The notes beneath the pieces were generated by a model that saw only the letters and a list, made by a program, of their open reading frames with translations, did no database searches and was not told where the DNA came from. The position numbers and the translations under genes were made by a program. A stretch of DNA of 64,000 bases. It comes from Thiohalocapsa sp. PB-PSB1 (GTDB taxonomy: Bacteria; Pseudomonadota; Gammaproteobacteria; Chromatiales; Chromatiaceae). The stretch spans positions 6,138,001 through 6,202,000 of the forward strand of contig CP050890.1 of NCBI GenBank assembly GCA_016745215.1, read 5' to 3'. Positions 28,296 through 37,466 of this stretch are shown here, piece by piece; the first letter of the stretch is position 1, and the number at the start of each line of letters is the position of its first letter.

Positions 28296-28732
28296 GGTGC
28301 TGCCTTCAAAAAACGTAAGGATTCAGCGCAGAGACGCAGAGTGCGCAGAGGGGCCAAGGCGCTTCGCCCGCGAGCGGACCTTGACCAGCCGTGGGAGCCG
28401 CTCGGCGTAGGAGCCCGCTTAGGGCGACCCGGCAGAGGATACCAGCGGAGCGGACGCGAGCGCCGCGCCTTGCCCGGGAGAAAGGCTGTAGGCCACTGTC
28501 TTCTCCACAGATGAAACCGAAGATACCCCAGGGTGCAACCCGCCCAGCGCGACCTGATCGGGATTGGGATCGAAAAGATATGACATCAGGGCGTGAGAAA
28601 CCGGATGTTTGCTGGGCGGATGTTTGCTGGGCGGATGTTTGCTGGGCGGATGTTTGCTGGGCGCTGCCTTCAAAGAATATGAATCAAATTTCATTCTGGT
28701 TGAATAGCTGAACATTCTACGCCGGCACCACC
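28296..28732. repeat. Long inverted repeat, left copy, beside subtilase gene
   Basis: From GGTGCTGCCTTCAAA at its outer edge to CATTCTACGC at its inner edge, this ~435-base stretch matches, in reverse complement, the stretch at 32514-32946. Shared landmarks from outside to inside are GTAAGGATTCA, CGCAGAG, a REP-like GGAGCCCGCTTAGGGCGAC, CCCAGGGTGCAACCCGCC, GGGATTGGGATC, GCTGCCTTCAAAGAATATG and GGTTGAAT-GCTGAACATTC. It contains a 15-base tandem repeat (28603-28662) that is not expanded in the right copy. Confidence 0.85.
28603..28662. repeat. 15-bp tandem repeat, four exact units
   Basis: GGATGTTTGCTGGGC occurs four times without error. The equivalent place in the right inverted repeat has only two diverged units, so expansion happened after the repeats separated. 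Confidence 0.9.
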
Positions 28733-28757
28733 CAGATGGCAGTTGGATGGAACCGAT

Positions 28758-31700
28758 TTACATTGCCTCGACAATGATGTCGTCAAACACCGCTCCGACG
28801 TTTCCCCAGCTGTAGGTGGCAATGCTACCGTGCGCCAAGCTGGCATCTTGCACACTGAAAACAACCTCACCATCGATGCGTACTTCAATCAGATCATTCT
28901 GTGCCAGGACATCCAATTGATAGGTGCGTCCTGTTTCATACACCACCTCATCTTGCGCTAGTAGGCTGAACGTCCCGCCAACCTTTTTGACCAGTCTGCG
29001 ATAACCGCGTTGCTTGTCCCAGGAAAAACGATAGTAGTTGTTCGCATCGACCATGCGGAACATCAGGCCCAGGGCATCGTCATCGTCTGAGCGCAGGCTG
29101 AGATGCGTGGTGTAATGCCTCCACGCGGTGCCGGCTTCGTAATACAGATAGGTACCGGGTTTAGGCAGCTGGAACCCAGCTGATGTACCCGCCAGACCTC
29201 CGTACAGATTGCTCAATTGCTGCAGTAGACCAGCATTCGCGGTCCAGGATGATGGCGCGTCTTGCGTGCCTTCGTCAACAATGCTCCAGCCAGCAGGCAT
29301 ACCGGTATCGAAGTGTTCTTGCAGCAGCAACTGTCCCGAGGTGATACCGGCGTCAATGATGGTCATATCCATACTGCCGCTGATCACCGATTCGCCGTCA
29401 TAAACCTCGACCTCGAATTGGTAATCGGTATTGGAAGAGACATCCGTCGGGGTAAAGATCGGGGTTGCGCTGAAGGGATCATCCAGGGTGCCGCTATCCG
29501 GCGGAATCGTCCACTGGTAGGTTAGGTCTGGATTTGGACCATAGTCCGGGTCGATGGCATACACGCTGAGCCGGGTGGTTTCTCTGTCAGAGATGATCGC
29601 CGGTGTCGCCGTCAGATTGGCCAGGATCGGCACGTTGTTGGCGGTCTCGAAGATCCGCACTACTCGAATGTCGTCAACAAAGGTCGCCTCATTTCCCCAG
29701 CTGTACAGGGCAATGCTGCCCTGTGCAATGCTGTTGTCGTGGACGCTGAAGATCAGGACGCCGTCGATTCGCACTTCGATGAGATCACGCTGTGCCCGGA
29801 TTTCGAGTTGGTAGGTCTGCCCTTGTGTGTATTGCGCCGAGTCCTGGGCCAATAGCGTGAACTTTCCACCGACATTTTTTACCAGTCTGCGATAACCGCG
29901 TTGCCTATCCCAGGAGAAGCGGTAATAGTGATTGTTGTCGGCTAAGCGGAACATGACACCTAGCGCATCGTCGTCGTCCGAGCGCAGCGCAAGACTCAGG
30001 GTGTAGTCGGACCAGACAGTGCCTGCGTCGTAACGCAGATAAGTACCGGGCTTGGGTAGACTGCTTGCATTGACAACGCCACCGTAGATATTGCTTGATT
30101 GCGATAGTACGCCGTCGTTTACGGTCCAGGCGGAGGGTGCGTCCATGGCGCCCTGGTCAATGATTGTCCAGTCAGCCGGTATGCCGTTGGCGAAGTCCTC
30201 TTCTAGAAGCAGGCGTGTGTCGTCAATGATGCGGATGGAAAATGCACGGGAGACGGCGATGCCCAAGTTGTCGATGACGGAGACGGTGAAGGTCTGCTCG
30301 GTTGCAACCGTCGGCATACCTGATACTTCACCGCTCGAGTTCTGCAGGGCAAGTCCAGCAGGCAATGAGCCGGACAGAATGCTCCAGGAATAGGGAGGCA
30401 CGCCGCCGGTGGCCTGCAGCTGTGCGTTATAGGCTGTACCGACATTGCCTCCTGGCAGAGTCGAGGTCGCAATCTGAATTGGCGCCGCCCCATGCTCGAA
30501 GCGAACCGCATCGGCGATGACATGACCGCCGAGTTCATCCGAGAATTCAACGTATGCCTGTGTTCCGGCTGCGAATTGGTATGAGCCCAGCTCGTGCCAA
30601 AGCCCAGCGCCGTCTTCATCGGTCTGGTCAATATATTGCACGTCGACTCCCTGCTCATGTGCGATGCTGACACGAATCGCCGAGCCGTTTTCAATCTGGA
30701 CCGGCCAGATGGCAGAGACCCGATAGATACCTGCTGTTGGAACATCCGGCGTGAAGCGAACGATGTTCTGCGCCGGCTCGATGCCCTGATCTGCAGCGCC
30801 GCCGTAGGCGAAAACGGTGGCAACCTCCGACAACGAGCCGGACAGCACGTCCATGCTGTCGCGATTGAGTTCATTATCCAGAATGATGGTCAGCGGAGGT
30901 GTTTGATCGATTTCATCAAGCGCGGCATCCACCTGTATCCGCGGCACCTGAAAGAGCCCGTAGCTTATCTCGGCGCCGGTCTGCTGCAAAGCCGAAACAA
31001 GATGGTTTACTTCGATCTCGACTTCGAGAGCCGCTGCCTTTTGTTTTAACAATGCCATCGCACCGGTCACATGCGGCGCTGCCATTGATGTGCCGCTTGC
31101 GCTGCCAAAATCGCCACCGGGAATAGCCGAGATGATATCGCTGCCCGGGGCATGCAGGGTCAATGCGGGGGATTCATTGGAGAACCAGGAGAGTTCGTCG
31201 TAATCAGTTGTCGAACCGACGCTAACGGAAGTGGAAATGCAGCCGGGCGCGGTGATTCCATTGGAAGAATTGTTGTTTCCAGCGGAGATAACGGTGGCGA
31301 TGCCCACCTCGCGAAGCTGGTCGATGGCATATTTGACAGCAGAATTGACCGAATCGCAATGCGCGGTAGAGAAAAACAGATCTCCGCCGATGCTCAGGTT
31401 GGTTGCGGCGATGTCAAGATGTTTGCTGAGTGCAAGCACATGCTCCAGGCCTAAAATGATATCGGAATCGTAGGCGACAAGATCAATATAACCGTCGCCA
31501 TCATAGTCGTGCTCGACGAAAATCTGGATCGGAATAATACCGGCGGCTGGAGCGACGCCGGTGAATGTACCATTGCCAGCCGCGATGCCGGCGACGTGGG
31601 TGCCATGGCCACATCTGCCGTTGCTGCAGGGCTCGGCTGCACCGACACCGCAAGCCGAGCGATCGATGGTTTCGCCATCGGCGTCGGTGCAGGCGGCAAT

Positions 31701-32357
31701 GGCCGTGTTGCAAAAAGAGGTTGCCTCGGGGTTGTTGGTGCCGGAAAAGCAAGCAGCTGCATCGGCGATGATAGTGTTGGCGAGCATCGGATGGCTGCTA
31801 TCCACGCCCGTGTCGAGAATAGCGACGACCTGGTCCAGTCCGTCCCAACCCAAGGCATGCGCATTGTTTGCACCAACCACCGGCAGGCTGGAGTCGAGGT
31901 TGATGAAATGCGCATGATCTTGCTGAATACCGACAACTGCTGGCATCTTCCGGAGCTCCTCCAGTTGTTGCCGGTCGGCGGTCATCGCCGCCAGGGGTAG
32001 GTAGCGAAAACGCTTTAGATCGCTGGAGGTCGCGCCGATGCGGGCGGCAAATTGGGATTGCGCTTGCGCCGTATTGCGCTGACGCTGCTCCAGCATGGCT
32101 GCGCGATGCTCCGGAGCCTGTGTTGGGAAAGTCGTTGCGCTCATGGCGGCGGAAGGCATCGGGCCTTCCACGGCAAGTTGTACAATTACCGGAATCCGGC
32201 CCTGCTGTTGGGTGAGGGCGATCAGGTCGTCAAACTGATCTTGGGCACGGGCGTCGGATGTCTGATCCGGTGAGGCAGCGTGCGCGAGGTACGAAAGTGC
32301 CATGATGCCGATAAGGAACGGGCGCAACAGGTTTGCACCCGTGGATTGTACGTTCAT
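28758..32357 (-). CDS. Secreted subtilisin-like (S8) serine peptidase with C-terminal accessory domains
   Basis: 1199 residues from the ATG at 32357, chosen because it gives a signal peptide (LLRPFLIGIMALSYLAHAA); the frame extends upstream without one. An inhibitor I9-like propeptide is followed by the catalytic domain: Asp in AILDTGVDSSHP, His in GHGTHVAGIA, oxyanion Asn in ISAGNNNSS, Ser in GTSMAAPHVTGA. Next comes a golvesin-type beta domain (VRFTPDVPTAGIYRVSAIWP), a putative Ig domain (GTAYNAQLQATGGVPPYSW), and two copies of a ~190-residue lamin-G/DUF1080-like domain (LLLEEDF and LLLQEHFD starts; YYRFSWD-QRGYRRLVK in both) joined by an Ig-like linker. It ends without a membrane anchor. 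Probably an extracellular protease that binds a polymer. The gene is framed by two long inverted repeats. Confidence 0.92.
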   Translation of the reverse strand: MNVQSTGANLLRPFLIGIMALSYLAHAASPDQTSDARAQDQFDDLIALTQQQGRIPVIVQLAVEGPMPSAAMSATTFPTQAPEHRAAMLEQRQRNTAQAQSQFAARIGATSSDLKRFRYLPLAAMTADRQQLEELRKMPAVVGIQQDHAHFINLDSSLPVVGANNAHALGWDGLDQVVAILDTGVDSSHPMLANTIIADAAACFSGTNNPEATSFCNTAIAACTDADGETIDRSACGVGAAEPCSNGRCGHGTHVAGIAAGNGTFTGVAPAAGIIPIQIFVEHDYDGDGYIDLVAYDSDIILGLEHVLALSKHLDIAATNLSIGGDLFFSTAHCDSVNSAVKYAIDQLREVGIATVISAGNNNSSNGITAPGCISTSVSVGSTTDYDELSWFSNESPALTLHAPGSDIISAIPGGDFGSASGTSMAAPHVTGAMALLKQKAAALEVEIEVNHLVSALQQTGAEISYGLFQVPRIQVDAALDEIDQTPPLTIILDNELNRDSMDVLSGSLSEVATVFAYGGAADQGIEPAQNIVRFTPDVPTAGIYRVSAIWPVQIENGSAIRVSIAHEQGVDVQYIDQTDEDGAGLWHELGSYQFAAGTQAYVEFSDELGGHVIADAVRFEHGAAPIQIATSTLPGGNVGTAYNAQLQATGGVPPYSWSILSGSLPAGLALQNSSGEVSGMPTVATEQTFTVSVIDNLGIAVSRAFSIRIIDDTRLLLEEDFANGIPADWTIIDQGAMDAPSAWTVNDGVLSQSSNIYGGVVNASSLPKPGTYLRYDAGTVWSDYTLSLALRSDDDDALGVMFRLADNNHYYRFSWDRQRGYRRLVKNVGGKFTLLAQDSAQYTQGQTYQLEIRAQRDLIEVRIDGVLIFSVHDNSIAQGSIALYSWGNEATFVDDIRVVRIFETANNVPILANLTATPAIISDRETTRLSVYAIDPDYGPNPDLTYQWTIPPDSGTLDDPFSATPIFTPTDVSSNTDYQFEVEVYDGESVISGSMDMTIIDAGITSGQLLLQEHFDTGMPAGWSIVDEGTQDAPSSWTANAGLLQQLSNLYGGLAGTSAGFQLPKPGTYLYYEAGTAWRHYTTHLSLRSDDDDALGLMFRMVDANNYYRFSWDKQRGYRRLVKKVGGTFSLLAQDEVVYETGRTYQLDVLAQNDLIEVRIDGEVVFSVQDASLAHGSIATYSWGNVGAVFDDIIVEAM

Positions 32358-32513
32358 GGGACCCCGCCGAGTTGCTTGGTTTGCCCAAGCAAAGATAATT
32401 TTATGATTGCTATCAATCATAGCGGTCGTCTATGACGATTATCGTAGACCAGATCTCAAATCCTGGGAATGCTCTTTTTTATTTCGCTGTAGGCTCTTGC
32501 AGCGGTCTGGTTT

Positions 32514-32946
32514 AGGTGCTGCCTGCGTAGAATGTTCAGCCATTCAACCAGAATGAAGTTTGATTCATATTCTTTGAAGGCAGCGCCCAGCAAACATCTA
32601 TCCAGCAACCATCAGGTTTCTGACGCCTAATGTTATGTCTTTTTGATCCCGACCCGATCCCAATCCCGATCCCGATCCCAATCCCGATCAAGTCGCGCTG
32701 GGCGGGTTGCACCCTGGGGTATCTTCAGTTCATTTGTCGAGAAGACAGTAGCCTACAGCCTTTCTCCCGGGAAAGGCGCGGCGCTCGCGTCCGCTCTGCT
32801 GGCATCATGTGCCGGGTCGCCCTAAGCGGGCTCCTGCGCCGACCGGCTGCCACGGCTGGTCAAGGTCCGCTTGCGGGCGAGGCGCCTTGGCCCCTCTGCG
32901 CACGCTGCGTCTCTGCGGTGAATCCTTACATTCTTTGAAGGCAGCC
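32514..32946. repeat. Long inverted repeat, right copy, beside subtilase gene
   Basis: Reverse-complement partner of 28296-28732, with the same order of landmarks and perhaps 75-80 percent identity by eye. Its outer half (GGGCTCCTGCGCCG ... GGTCCGCTTGCGGGCGAG ... CTCTGCGCACGCTGCG) is also the module found in the 182-bp satellite. A GATCCC hexanucleotide tract at 32644-32691 lies inside. Confidence 0.85.
32644..32691. repeat. GATCCC hexanucleotide tract
   Basis: About eight units of GATCCC, alternating with AATCCC and GACCC variants. The left inverted repeat has only one or two units here, and a similar tract (GGGATC) stands upstream of trmB. Confidence 0.85.
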
Positions 32947-33286
32947 CCCTCTGGTTTTACAGATGCGGTGGGAGCATGAACAGGAAAACCCAGGTTCTCG
33001 GCCGGGTCCGTTGTCCAAAGCCGACAGCGTCGATTGGGTAGGTCAAGCGGACATCGGCAACTGGCGCGATTGACCTGATGTCGGCATACGCCAGGCGTGC
33101 CGAGGTCATGATCCGCGTTGACAGGATGGAAAAACGGCGGCGGGAAAGAACAGCAGAGCAGCAGTTCATGAACCCATTCTCCGATGGGCTCATGGCTTTA
33201 TCCCATCGAGTGCATGCTGGGCTTGTATCTCAGCTTTGCTGCACTCTCAGGGCGAAGGGAGTGACGTTCAGAAATCCTTTCGGGGA
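32947..33286. other. Gene-free spacer before the succinate dehydrogenase operon end
   Basis: A 70-residue frame (33078-33290, +) has no homology I recognise and runs into the stop of the convergent gene, so it is not called. No terminator with a clear T tract was found. Confidence 0.5.
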
Positions 33287-34240
33287 TTAGAGCCGAACAT
33301 TGACGGGGACTGCGTGGAAGTCCAGCATCATATCGCCTGAGCTCATTCCGCAGGCTAAACCGACCAGTTCCGGCAGATACAGCACGGGCAGTTGGAAATC
33401 CTTTCCTGCCAGCGCTTTGGGTTGAACGCCATCAAGGTTTTTGAAACACAGCGGGCAGGAGGTGACCATCAGGTCAACGTCTTTTTTGTGCGCTCCTTCA
33501 AGCACATTGCCGGTCATGGTTTTCGACATTTCGACGTTGGGCCAAGCGGCATGATAGCCGCAGCAGTCGTTGCGGGTTTCATAATCGACGATCTCTACGC
33601 CGAGCACCTGCAGCACATCCTCTAGAGAGGTCGGGTTATCAGAAGACTCGTAACCCTGTATATCTGCCGGATTGCGGGTGTGGCAACCGTAGAAGGAGCC
33701 GACACGCAGACCGTGCAGCGGATGAGTAACACGGTCGGCGAGCTTTTGCAGACCGACATCCTGGGCAAGGATGTATAGGGTATGAGTCAGTTTGGCCTCG
33801 CCCTTGTACTCGATGTTGTCAACGGCCAGAATCTCGTTGACCTGATCAAACAACGCTTTATCTTCGTTTAAACGCTTTTGCACATTGGAGATAACGTTGA
33901 AACAGGTTGAGCAGGGCGTGAAAAAGGGCAGCCCCATACGTTCTGCAACGGCCATATTGCGGGCGTTGACCGCAAGCGACGCGAGTTCGGAGCGCTCCTC
34001 GACAACACCAGCACCGCAGCATACCGCTTGCTCCATCAGGTGCAGGTCAACGTCTACCTTATCGAACACCTGGCAGAGAATGTCGAAAAAGCGGGCGTCA
34101 GCTCCCTGGAAGCAACAGCCGGAGTAAAAGGCATAGTGCAGCCGACCGTCGTCAGATGGAATGGCCACCGGGCCGTCTGGAATGGGTTGTCCGGATAAAT
34201 CGCCGACTACGTTTCTTGCATCGATAATGGGACTGCTCAT
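33287..34240 (-). CDS. HdrB-like (CCG-domain) third subunit of succinate dehydrogenase/fumarate reductase
   Basis: 317 residues. Two cysteine-rich CCG domains are visible (YSGCCF...AVCCGAGVV...TPCSTCFN and GCHTRNP...RNDCCGYHAAW...TSCPLCFKN), as in heterodisulfide reductase HdrB and in the SdhE/SdhC-type subunit of archaeal, cyanobacterial and Campylobacter enzymes, where this subunit replaces the membrane anchor and handles quinone or methylmenaquinone. Its start overlaps the sdhB stop (ATGA), so the genes are translationally coupled. No SdhC/SdhD-type membrane subunit is seen nearby. Confidence 0.88.
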   Translation of the reverse strand: MSSPIIDARNVVGDLSGQPIPDGPVAIPSDDGRLHYAFYSGCCFQGADARFFDILCQVFDKVDVDLHLMEQAVCCGAGVVEERSELASLAVNARNMAVAERMGLPFFTPCSTCFNVISNVQKRLNEDKALFDQVNEILAVDNIEYKGEAKLTHTLYILAQDVGLQKLADRVTHPLHGLRVGSFYGCHTRNPADIQGYESSDNPTSLEDVLQVLGVEIVDYETRNDCCGYHAAWPNVEMSKTMTGNVLEGAHKKDVDLMVTSCPLCFKNLDGVQPKALAGKDFQLPVLYLPELVGLACGMSSGDMMLDFHAVPVNVRL

Positions 34241-35253
34241 GGTTTGTCCTCCTGTTTCTGCTGCTCAACTTCGCGAACTTTTTCAAACACCTTCGCGGCG
34301 CCGTCTTTGCCGTCCAGGGTGCAAACCTCGCGCGTTGGTTTGATATTGTGCTTTCTCAACCCGGCCTCGGCCGCCTCAATGGCGTCCCAACCGCGTGTAC
34401 CAAATACCACAACCGGAAGCATGGGTTTATTGACCTGGCCGTAGCGCTCGATGTCTGCTGTGTAGGCCTTGGCGCGACGCGAGCCCGGGGTGTCCTGAAT
34501 GCCGTCGTCGATGGTCAATTTGCGCGCGCGCCGCACGCTGTCTGCCGGTCGCGTGTCCTTTGGGCAGACCCGGATACACTTACGGCATTGCACGCACGAC
34601 CAGAGTCCTTGATCAACAGCCGCCTGATTCCGCGTACCGCGGAAGTCATCGCGCACATCCACCGAGAAGCGGTAGGCTTTGGCAATGGTCAATGGTCCAG
34701 CATAGGTGCCGTCGGCTTTCACCGACGAACAAGCCGAATAGCAAGCGCCGCAGAGAATGCAATCGGTCATGTAGTCGAACTCGTTGAGTTCTTCCTGACT
34801 CATCAGCGATTCGCGTTCCAGGGCCTCGGGGACGCGCTCGGGGTTTTCGACCAGATAGGGATGCATCTTGGAAAGCTTTTCCAGGATGGGGTCGATGTCC
34901 ACGACTAGATCGCGCAATACCGGCAGATTCGCCATCGGCTCAATGGTGACGGAGCCTTTGCGAAAATCCTTCAGAATCGGCAGCAATTGTGTGGAACAAG
35001 CCAACACCGAGCGCCCATTGACCCGCACCGTGCAGGAGCCGCAAATTGCCGATCGGCAAAAGGCGCGGAAGGTCAGGCTGCTGTCCTGTTCGTCTTTGAT
35101 GGCATGCAATGCGGCAAGTATGGTCGTGCCGGTATCCACCTCGAGGCTGAAATTGTCGTAGTATGGAGAGCGATCCCGGCCCGGCGTAAATCGCTGGATA
35201 CGGATATTGGCCTGCATGCTCTCCCGCTTGGGAATGATTTTTTCGGTTACCAT
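34237..35253 (-). CDS. sdhB: Succinate dehydrogenase/fumarate reductase iron-sulfur subunit, long form
   Basis: 338 residues; classical SdhB is about 235. The 2Fe-2S motif (CRSAICGSCTVRVNGR...LAC) is followed by two cysteine sets (CILCGACYSAC and CVQCRKCIRVCPKD) for the other clusters, then ~85 extra residues ending in a small alpha-beta segment. The ATG at 35253 is preferred because GGAGG stands five bases before it. It transfers electrons from the flavoprotein subunit. The long C-terminus and the HdrB-like partner both point to the SdhABE-type enzyme. Confidence 0.92.
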   Translation of the reverse strand: MVTEKIIPKRESMQANIRIQRFTPGRDRSPYYDNFSLEVDTGTTILAALHAIKDEQDSSLTFRAFCRSAICGSCTVRVNGRSVLACSTQLLPILKDFRKGSVTIEPMANLPVLRDLVVDIDPILEKLSKMHPYLVENPERVPEALERESLMSQEELNEFDYMTDCILCGACYSACSSVKADGTYAGPLTIAKAYRFSVDVRDDFRGTRNQAAVDQGLWSCVQCRKCIRVCPKDTRPADSVRRARKLTIDDGIQDTPGSRRAKAYTADIERYGQVNKPMLPVVVFGTRGWDAIEAAEAGLRKHNIKPTREVCTLDGKDGAAKVFEKVREVEQQKQEDKP

Positions 35254-35331
35254 GATGTCCTCCAAGACTCGTCTTCGGCTTGGCTGAAGAAGGGGCAGAT
35301 GGGGGAAGCCGCACCACCCTCGGCCCTTCTA

Positions 35332-37023
35332 TTAATAGGTTCTCGCCTCAGGCTTGAACTTGGTGATAGCGACGGATTCGTAGCTGATGTTGGGGCGGCC
35401 GTCCGCACCCAGGGTTGCCATCGTATGCTTCAGCCAGTTTTGATCGTCACGTTCGGGATAATCTTCCCGCGAGTGGGCTCCGCGGGATTCGGTGCGCTGC
35501 AAGGCTCCCAGGGCGATCAGCTCTGCTAATGCCAGCATGTTGCGCAGTTCGAGCGCGGCAAGCATGTCGGTATTGAAGACCGTGTTGCGATCCTTGACCG
35601 CCAAGCGCTTGTAGCGATGCTGTAATTCTTCAATGTCATTAACGGCTTCTGCGAGTCCTTTGCCGTCACGATAAATACCCGCCTTATCGGCCATGACCCG
35701 TCCTAGATCCTGACGGATGCTCGCCACGGTCTCTTTGCCATCGCCTTCCATCAGTTCTTTGATGCAGGTCTCGGCCTCGGTTAGTGCCGAATCGGGAACC
35801 TCGGCAAATTCAACACTGCTTGCGTATTGCATCGCATGTTGACCGGCACGGCGGCCGAATACCAGGATATCGAGCAATGAATTGCCGCCTAGGCGGTTCG
35901 CTCCATGTACCGAGACGCAACCGCTTTCGCCTGCGGCATAAACGCCGTCAATGGAAGTCAGGCCATTGATATCGGTGTGCACGCCGCCCATCGAGTAATG
36001 CGCGGTTGGCTTGATCGGAATCGGTTCTTCGAACGGATCCATGCCTTCGAATTCGATACAGAGCTGGCGAATCTGCGGCAAACGCTCCTGGATACGCTCG
36101 GGGCCGAGATGGGTGATATCCAAAAAGACTTCGTCATCCGGGCCGCCGCGGCCTTCTCGAACCTCGGTTTCGATGGCACGGGAGACCAAATCGCGCGGTC
36201 CGAGTTCCATTTTATCCGGGGCATAGCGCTGCATGAAGCGTTCTCCTTCGCCATTGAGCAGATAGCCGCCCTCGCCCCTTGCACCCTCGGTGACCAGAAT
36301 GCCGCTGCGCCGCAATCCGGTCGGGTGGAATTGGATGAATTCCATGTCTTTCAAAGGTAATCCGGCGCGATAGGCAATCGCTGATCCGTCGCCGGTGTTG
36401 CCGTATGCATTGGATGTACGTGTCCAATAGGTGCGACCATGCCCGCCGGTGGCGAGGATGACCGCCTTGGCCTGGATGGTGTAGATGCGCCCGGTGCGGA
36501 TGCTGAAGGCGTTGATACCAATGCAACGCTGTCCGTCATGCACCAAGTTCAGCGCAAACCATTCGTTGAAATAGTCGACGCCATGGCGCAGACCTTGCTC
36601 GTAGAGAGTGTGCAGCATGATGTGGCCGACTTTGTCAGCGGCATAACAGGCGCGCGGTTTGGATGCGCCGCCGAACGGGCGCTGGGCGATCTTGCCCTCA
36701 TCGGTTCGATAAAAAGGCGCTCCCCAATGCTCCATTTCACGCACGACGGTCGGTGCCTCGCGGCACATCATCTCGGCCGCATCCTGATCTGCTAAGTAGT
36801 CGGAACCCTTGACCGTGTCGAACCAGTGCTGCTCCCAGCTGTCGGTCGGATCATAGTTGCCGAGCGCCGCGTTAACGCCGCCTTGGGCTGCGCCCGTGTG
36901 GGAGCGGGTCGGGTAGACTTTGGTCAAGACCGCCACTTGTAATTTTTCTTGCAGGCGGGATTCCAGCGCGGCATAAAGCCCCGCGCCGCCGGAGCCGACA
37001 ATCAGGATGTCGTAGGTCAGCAT
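35332..37023 (-). CDS. sdhA: Succinate dehydrogenase/fumarate reductase flavoprotein subunit
   Basis: 563 residues. FAD-binding motif ILIVGSGGAGLYAAL at the N-terminus, the flavin-attachment region RSHTGAAQGGVNAALGN (His for covalent FAD), the substrate-site motif HPTGL, the active Arg region SRAIETEVREGRG and the HYSMGGVHTDINGLT segment are all visible. Oxidises succinate or reduces fumarate in the membrane-bound complex with the two downstream subunits; gene order is A-B-HdrB-like. An 8-base palindrome (37067-37089) sits in the upstream region. Confidence 0.95.
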   Translation of the reverse strand: MLTYDILIVGSGGAGLYAALESRLQEKLQVAVLTKVYPTRSHTGAAQGGVNAALGNYDPTDSWEQHWFDTVKGSDYLADQDAAEMMCREAPTVVREMEHWGAPFYRTDEGKIAQRPFGGASKPRACYAADKVGHIMLHTLYEQGLRHGVDYFNEWFALNLVHDGQRCIGINAFSIRTGRIYTIQAKAVILATGGHGRTYWTRTSNAYGNTGDGSAIAYRAGLPLKDMEFIQFHPTGLRRSGILVTEGARGEGGYLLNGEGERFMQRYAPDKMELGPRDLVSRAIETEVREGRGGPDDEVFLDITHLGPERIQERLPQIRQLCIEFEGMDPFEEPIPIKPTAHYSMGGVHTDINGLTSIDGVYAAGESGCVSVHGANRLGGNSLLDILVFGRRAGQHAMQYASSVEFAEVPDSALTEAETCIKELMEGDGKETVASIRQDLGRVMADKAGIYRDGKGLAEAVNDIEELQHRYKRLAVKDRNTVFNTDMLAALELRNMLALAELIALGALQRTESRGAHSREDYPERDDQNWLKHTMATLGADGRPNISYESVAITKFKPEARTY

Positions 37024-37466
37024 AGTTTACTCACTCCACCACTTTCGCGGTTTGAGGATCGATGTCTGATCACGCTTCGGCCGTGATCATACCAATCAAC
37101 GAGGTAAATAATGGCCCCCCTGTTGTTGATGTTTTCTCTAACAATAAGGAGGGATGGTGGTATCTAACGTCATTTTTGCAGACGTTATTAGGCTTGTATC
37201 CTTTATTGGCCCTGATTCTTATCGTGATTTTGTCGTTATCAAGGCTCTGCTGGTATTGACTAACAGTCAATTAGCTATTTCTTATTGAGCCTGTGTTTAT
37301 GAATTAATACGAATAGTCATCGAAATTTGTCGTTTGCGCAATAGCGGGCGTTGATCCAGCGCAACGGACCCGTCTGCAAACACAAATTCTGCCCAATAAC
37401 CCGAGGTTTTTGCCAGAGTTGGCGTTTTGCTCCATCAGCGATTCGTCGCTCCCAATAGGCTCGCTG
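37024..37466. other. Region between sdhA and the next operon
   Basis: Contains the palindrome at 37067-37089 and an AT-rich stretch. A 65-residue frame (37062-37259, +) ends in a single strong hydrophobic segment (LLGLYPLLALILIVILSLS) and could be a small membrane protein, but it starts within the palindrome, has no binding site and no recognised family; I leave it uncalled. Confidence 0.45.
37067..37089. promoter_or_regulatory. Palindrome upstream of sdhA
   Basis: TGATCACG-CTTCGGC-CGTGATCA, perfect 8-base arms, 44 bases before the sdhA start. It may be an operator or a small hairpin; nothing shows which. Confidence 0.35.

Noticed and set aside
33078..33290. 70-residue frame after the subtilase locus
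   Set aside because: No homology, no binding site, and it overlaps the end of the HdrB-like gene on the other strand.
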